DNA from: an uncultured Bacteroidota bacterium
Lineage (GTDB): Bacteria > Bacteroidota > Bacteroidia > NS11-12g > UBA955
Direction of reading: 5' to 3'
DNA: 7,504 nucleotides
NCBI GenBank assembly: GCA_903879775.1
Contig: CAIRMY010000254.1
Coordinates: 1 to 7,504 of the forward strand
Both the position numbers and the translations under genes were made by a program. Below, piece after piece: positions 6,091 to 7,504 of this stretch; positions within the stretch are counted from its first letter, which is position 1; each line of letters starts with the position of its first letter. The notes below the pieces were generated by a model. It was not told the DNA's origin. It ran no database searches and saw only the letters and a program-made list of their open reading frames with translations.

Positions 6091-6116
6091 GAATTTGCAA
6101 TGAAAAATGCAAATTC
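6091..6116 (-). terminator. Perfect 9-bp hairpin directly after the ZIP transporter stop codon
   Basis: On the minus strand GAATTTGCA is followed by an 8-base loop and then TGCAAATTC, a perfect 9-bp stem. It begins immediately after the transporter's TAA and ends 25 bases before the ATG of the unknown gene. Read on the minus strand, the bases after it are GTATATTG, not a U-tract, so full termination is unlikely. It could attenuate read-through, protect the upstream 3' end or act as a protein site. Confidence 0.4.
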
Positions 6117-6944
6117 TTACCCTAGTCCAACGTCTAAGGCCATCATAATTACAAAGCCAAACATGAGTCCTAAAGTTGCTTTATCATTATGCCCATTGCT
6201 TTGTGATTCAGGAATTACTTCTTCAACAACAACATAAATCATGGCACCAGCAGCAAAAGCAAGAGCATAAGGTAAAACGCTTTGGGCGATCATGACCAAT
6301 GCAACACCTGCTACGGCTGCAATTGGCTCCACGATACCACTGAGTTGACCATATAAAAACGATTTAGTTCTAGACATACCAAAGCGACGTAATGGCAAAG
6401 AAACTGCCAATCCTTCGGGGAAATCTTGAATTCCAATGCCAATTGTTAATGCAATGGCCCCTGCCAAATCAGCACCAGGAATGCCTTCCGCCACTGCGCC
6501 AAATGCAACCCCTACGGCAAGTCCCTCAGGAATATTGTGTAAAGTAATTGCCAAGACCAATAAAACCGTTCGATTCCAATTTGTTTTTACGCCTTCCGAC
6601 TTTTCAATAGGCTCATTCAAATGCAAATGTGGCAACAACTGGTCTAATGAAAATAAAAATACGGCACCGCCTAAGAATCCAATTGCTACAGGCACCCAAG
6701 CCCATTGATGACTCCAAGTGGCGTGCGCCATTTCAATTGCTGGATTTAGAAGGCTCCAAAAACTTGCCGCAAGCATAACCCCAGCGGTGAAGCCCAAAAG
6801 GGTATCCATGAATCCTTTTTTAACATCCTTTATGAAAAACACCACCGCAGCTCCAAGCGCGGTTACAAACCATGTGAATGTAGAACCTAAAAGTCCTTGC
6901 ATCATTGGCGATAAACCACTAAAATAAGCGATAATTTGATCCAT
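6117..6944 (-). CDS. ZIP-family metal transporter (GufA/ZIP11-like)
   Basis: This 275-residue inner-membrane protein has about eight hydrophobic segments, the ZIP family topology. The two signature metal-binding helices are present: HNIPEG (136-141), in the segment that usually carries the His/Asn/Glu ligands, and IQDFPEGLA (172-180), where the family often has H-x-x-P-E-G or Q-D-x-P-E-G. The C-terminal EEVIPE (241-246) adds the acidic ligands. A short loop between segments three and four contains HLHLNEPIEKSEG (106-118), a modest His/Glu-rich region. The Q-D-F-P-E-G form and the overall layout match the GufA branch, related to animal ZIP11. ZIP proteins carry divalent metals, mainly zinc and also iron or manganese, into the cytoplasm. 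The metal cannot be fixed from sequence, and no Zur or Fur box stands out. It lies 34 bases after miaE and 51 before the unknown gene on the same strand, with a TAnnTTTG motif of its own. Confidence 0.9.
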   Translation of the reverse strand: MDQIIAYFSGLSPMMQGLLGSTFTWFVTALGAAVVFFIKDVKKGFMDTLLGFTAGVMLAASFWSLLNPAIEMAHATWSHQWAWVPVAIGFLGGAVFLFSLDQLLPHLHLNEPIEKSEGVKTNWNRTVLLVLAITLHNIPEGLAVGVAFGAVAEGIPGADLAGAIALTIGIGIQDFPEGLAVSLPLRRFGMSRTKSFLYGQLSGIVEPIAAVAGVALVMIAQSVLPYALAFAAGAMIYVVVEEVIPESQSNGHNDKATLGLMFGFVIMMALDVGLG

Positions 6945-6948
6945 ACTT

Positions 6949-6956
6949 CAAATATA
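6949..6956 (-). promoter_or_regulatory. Bacteroidota -7 promoter motif of the ZIP transporter gene
   Basis: Read on the minus strand, this is TATATTTG, an exact TAnnTTTG, ending only four bases before the ATG at 6944. It lies in the 34-base gap after miaE, so zip could be transcribed independently of miaE with almost no leader. A TTTTTTG lies just upstream but is too close to be the -33 element. Confidence 0.45.
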
Positions 6957-6978
6957 GGTCAAAAAAGGGAAAAGCCGA

Positions 6979-7504
6979 TTAATGCACCCTATCGCCTCGA
7001 AGTTCCAATCCTTGCAAGATTTCAGCTTCCATTTCCAACCATTCATCCCACCTACTTTTAACAAAGTCTTCTGGGTAATATGTTTTTGCGAGGTCAATAA
7101 ACATGCGGTAATGACCAGCTTCAGACACCATAAATTCGTGATAAAACTTTCTCAAATCTTCGTCGGCACAGTACAAACTAAGCAATCTAAAACGCTCACA
7201 ACTCCTGGCCTCAATAAGGGCACAAATGAGCAATTGTTCGAGCAATTGCATGCCAAAATCGCCTTTTTTTTGTTTTGACATTAACTGAATGACGTATTGA
7301 TCTTTTCGAGTGCGGCCCAATTTAAACCCTCTTTTTTCAAGTTCTTTGAGCACACGGCGAAAATGTCCCCATTCTTCGGCAACCAAAGGCGTCACCTCTT
7401 GAACAAGTTTTTCTTTATCTGGATAACGCACAATGAGGGAAATTCCATTCGTGGCGGCTTTTTGCTCGCAAAAAGCGTGATCAATGAGAATTTCGCGAAT
7501 TGAT
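6979..7504 (-). CDS. miaE: tRNA-(ms2io6A37) hydroxylase MiaE, 5' end missing
   Basis: The frame continues past the GTG at 7431 to the right edge, giving 174 residues. Only about the first 20 of a normal MiaE of about 195 residues are missing. The family's di-iron four-helix bundle is evident: ILIDHAFCEQKAA (5-17) with E13, EEWGHF (43-48) with E44 and H47, ALIEARSCERFRLLS (95-109) with E98, and VSEAGHYRMF (126-135) with E128 and H131. These are the expected Glu/His iron ligands, in two E-x-x-H motifs. MiaE uses oxygen to hydroxylate the isopentenyl side chain of 2-methylthio-isopentenyladenosine at position 37 of tRNAs reading U-starting codons, so the organism is expected to be able to use oxygen and to have MiaA and MiaB. 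It is followed by the ZIP gene after 34 bases and may share its transcript. Confidence 0.93.
   Translation of the reverse strand, partial: SIREILIDHAFCEQKAATNGISLIVRYPDKEKLVQEVTPLVAEEWGHFRRVLKELEKRGFKLGRTRKDQYVIQLMSKQKKGDFGMQLLEQLLICALIEARSCERFRLLSLYCADEDLRKFYHEFMVSEAGHYRMFIDLAKTYYPEDFVKSRWDEWLEMEAEILQGLELRGDRVH

Noticed and set aside
7429..7431. GTG as the start of miaE
   Set aside because: In-frame sequence beyond it encodes the conserved D-H-x-x-C-E-Q-K-A-A helix with an iron ligand, so the gene runs off the right edge.

Overview
The window looks like an ordinary chromosomal stretch from a member of the Bacteroidota, most likely Flavobacteriia-like. The DNA is AT-rich. Starts lack clear Shine-Dalgarno sequences, and three genes carry the Bacteroidota -7 promoter motif TAnnTTTG just before their ATG. 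The protein set also fits: a short LuxC-like acyl-CoA reductase, a PorT-type outer-membrane barrel, a family 39 glycosyltransferase and a Bacteroidota-style MiaE. I see no tRNA, rRNA, transposase, integrase, CRISPR array or phage gene.

Layout, left to right. Positions 2-937 (+) hold the C-terminal part of a membrane glycosyltransferase (GT39) cut by the left edge. Positions 1091-2038 (+) encode an arginase-family enzyme with all manganese ligands, preceded by an operator-like set of inverted repeats. It runs head-on, with one base between stop codons, into an acyl-CoA reductase at 2040-3059 (-). That gene is divergent from an outer-membrane beta-barrel gene at 3144-3860 (+), which ends in a clear Rho-independent terminator. 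A cytosolic VWA-domain protein follows at 4030-4713 (+). It converges with a 447-residue protein of unknown function at 4722-6065 (-). Upstream of that gene on the minus strand are a ZIP metal transporter (6117-6944) and the tRNA hydroxylase miaE (6979-7504, cut by the right edge). These last three are closely spaced (34 and 51 bases) and could be co-transcribed as miaE-zip-unknown, although zip also has its own promoter-like motif.

The genes do not form one evident pathway: they cover envelope glycosylation, arginine or guanidino-compound hydrolysis, fatty acyl reduction, an envelope barrel, metal uptake and tRNA modification. I found no convincing undescribed multi-gene system. The points most worth following are the unknown 447-residue protein, the altered substrate-pocket residues of the arginase, the orphan VWA protein, and the way perfect 8-9 bp inverted repeats sit at gene 3' ends, including both convergent junctions.
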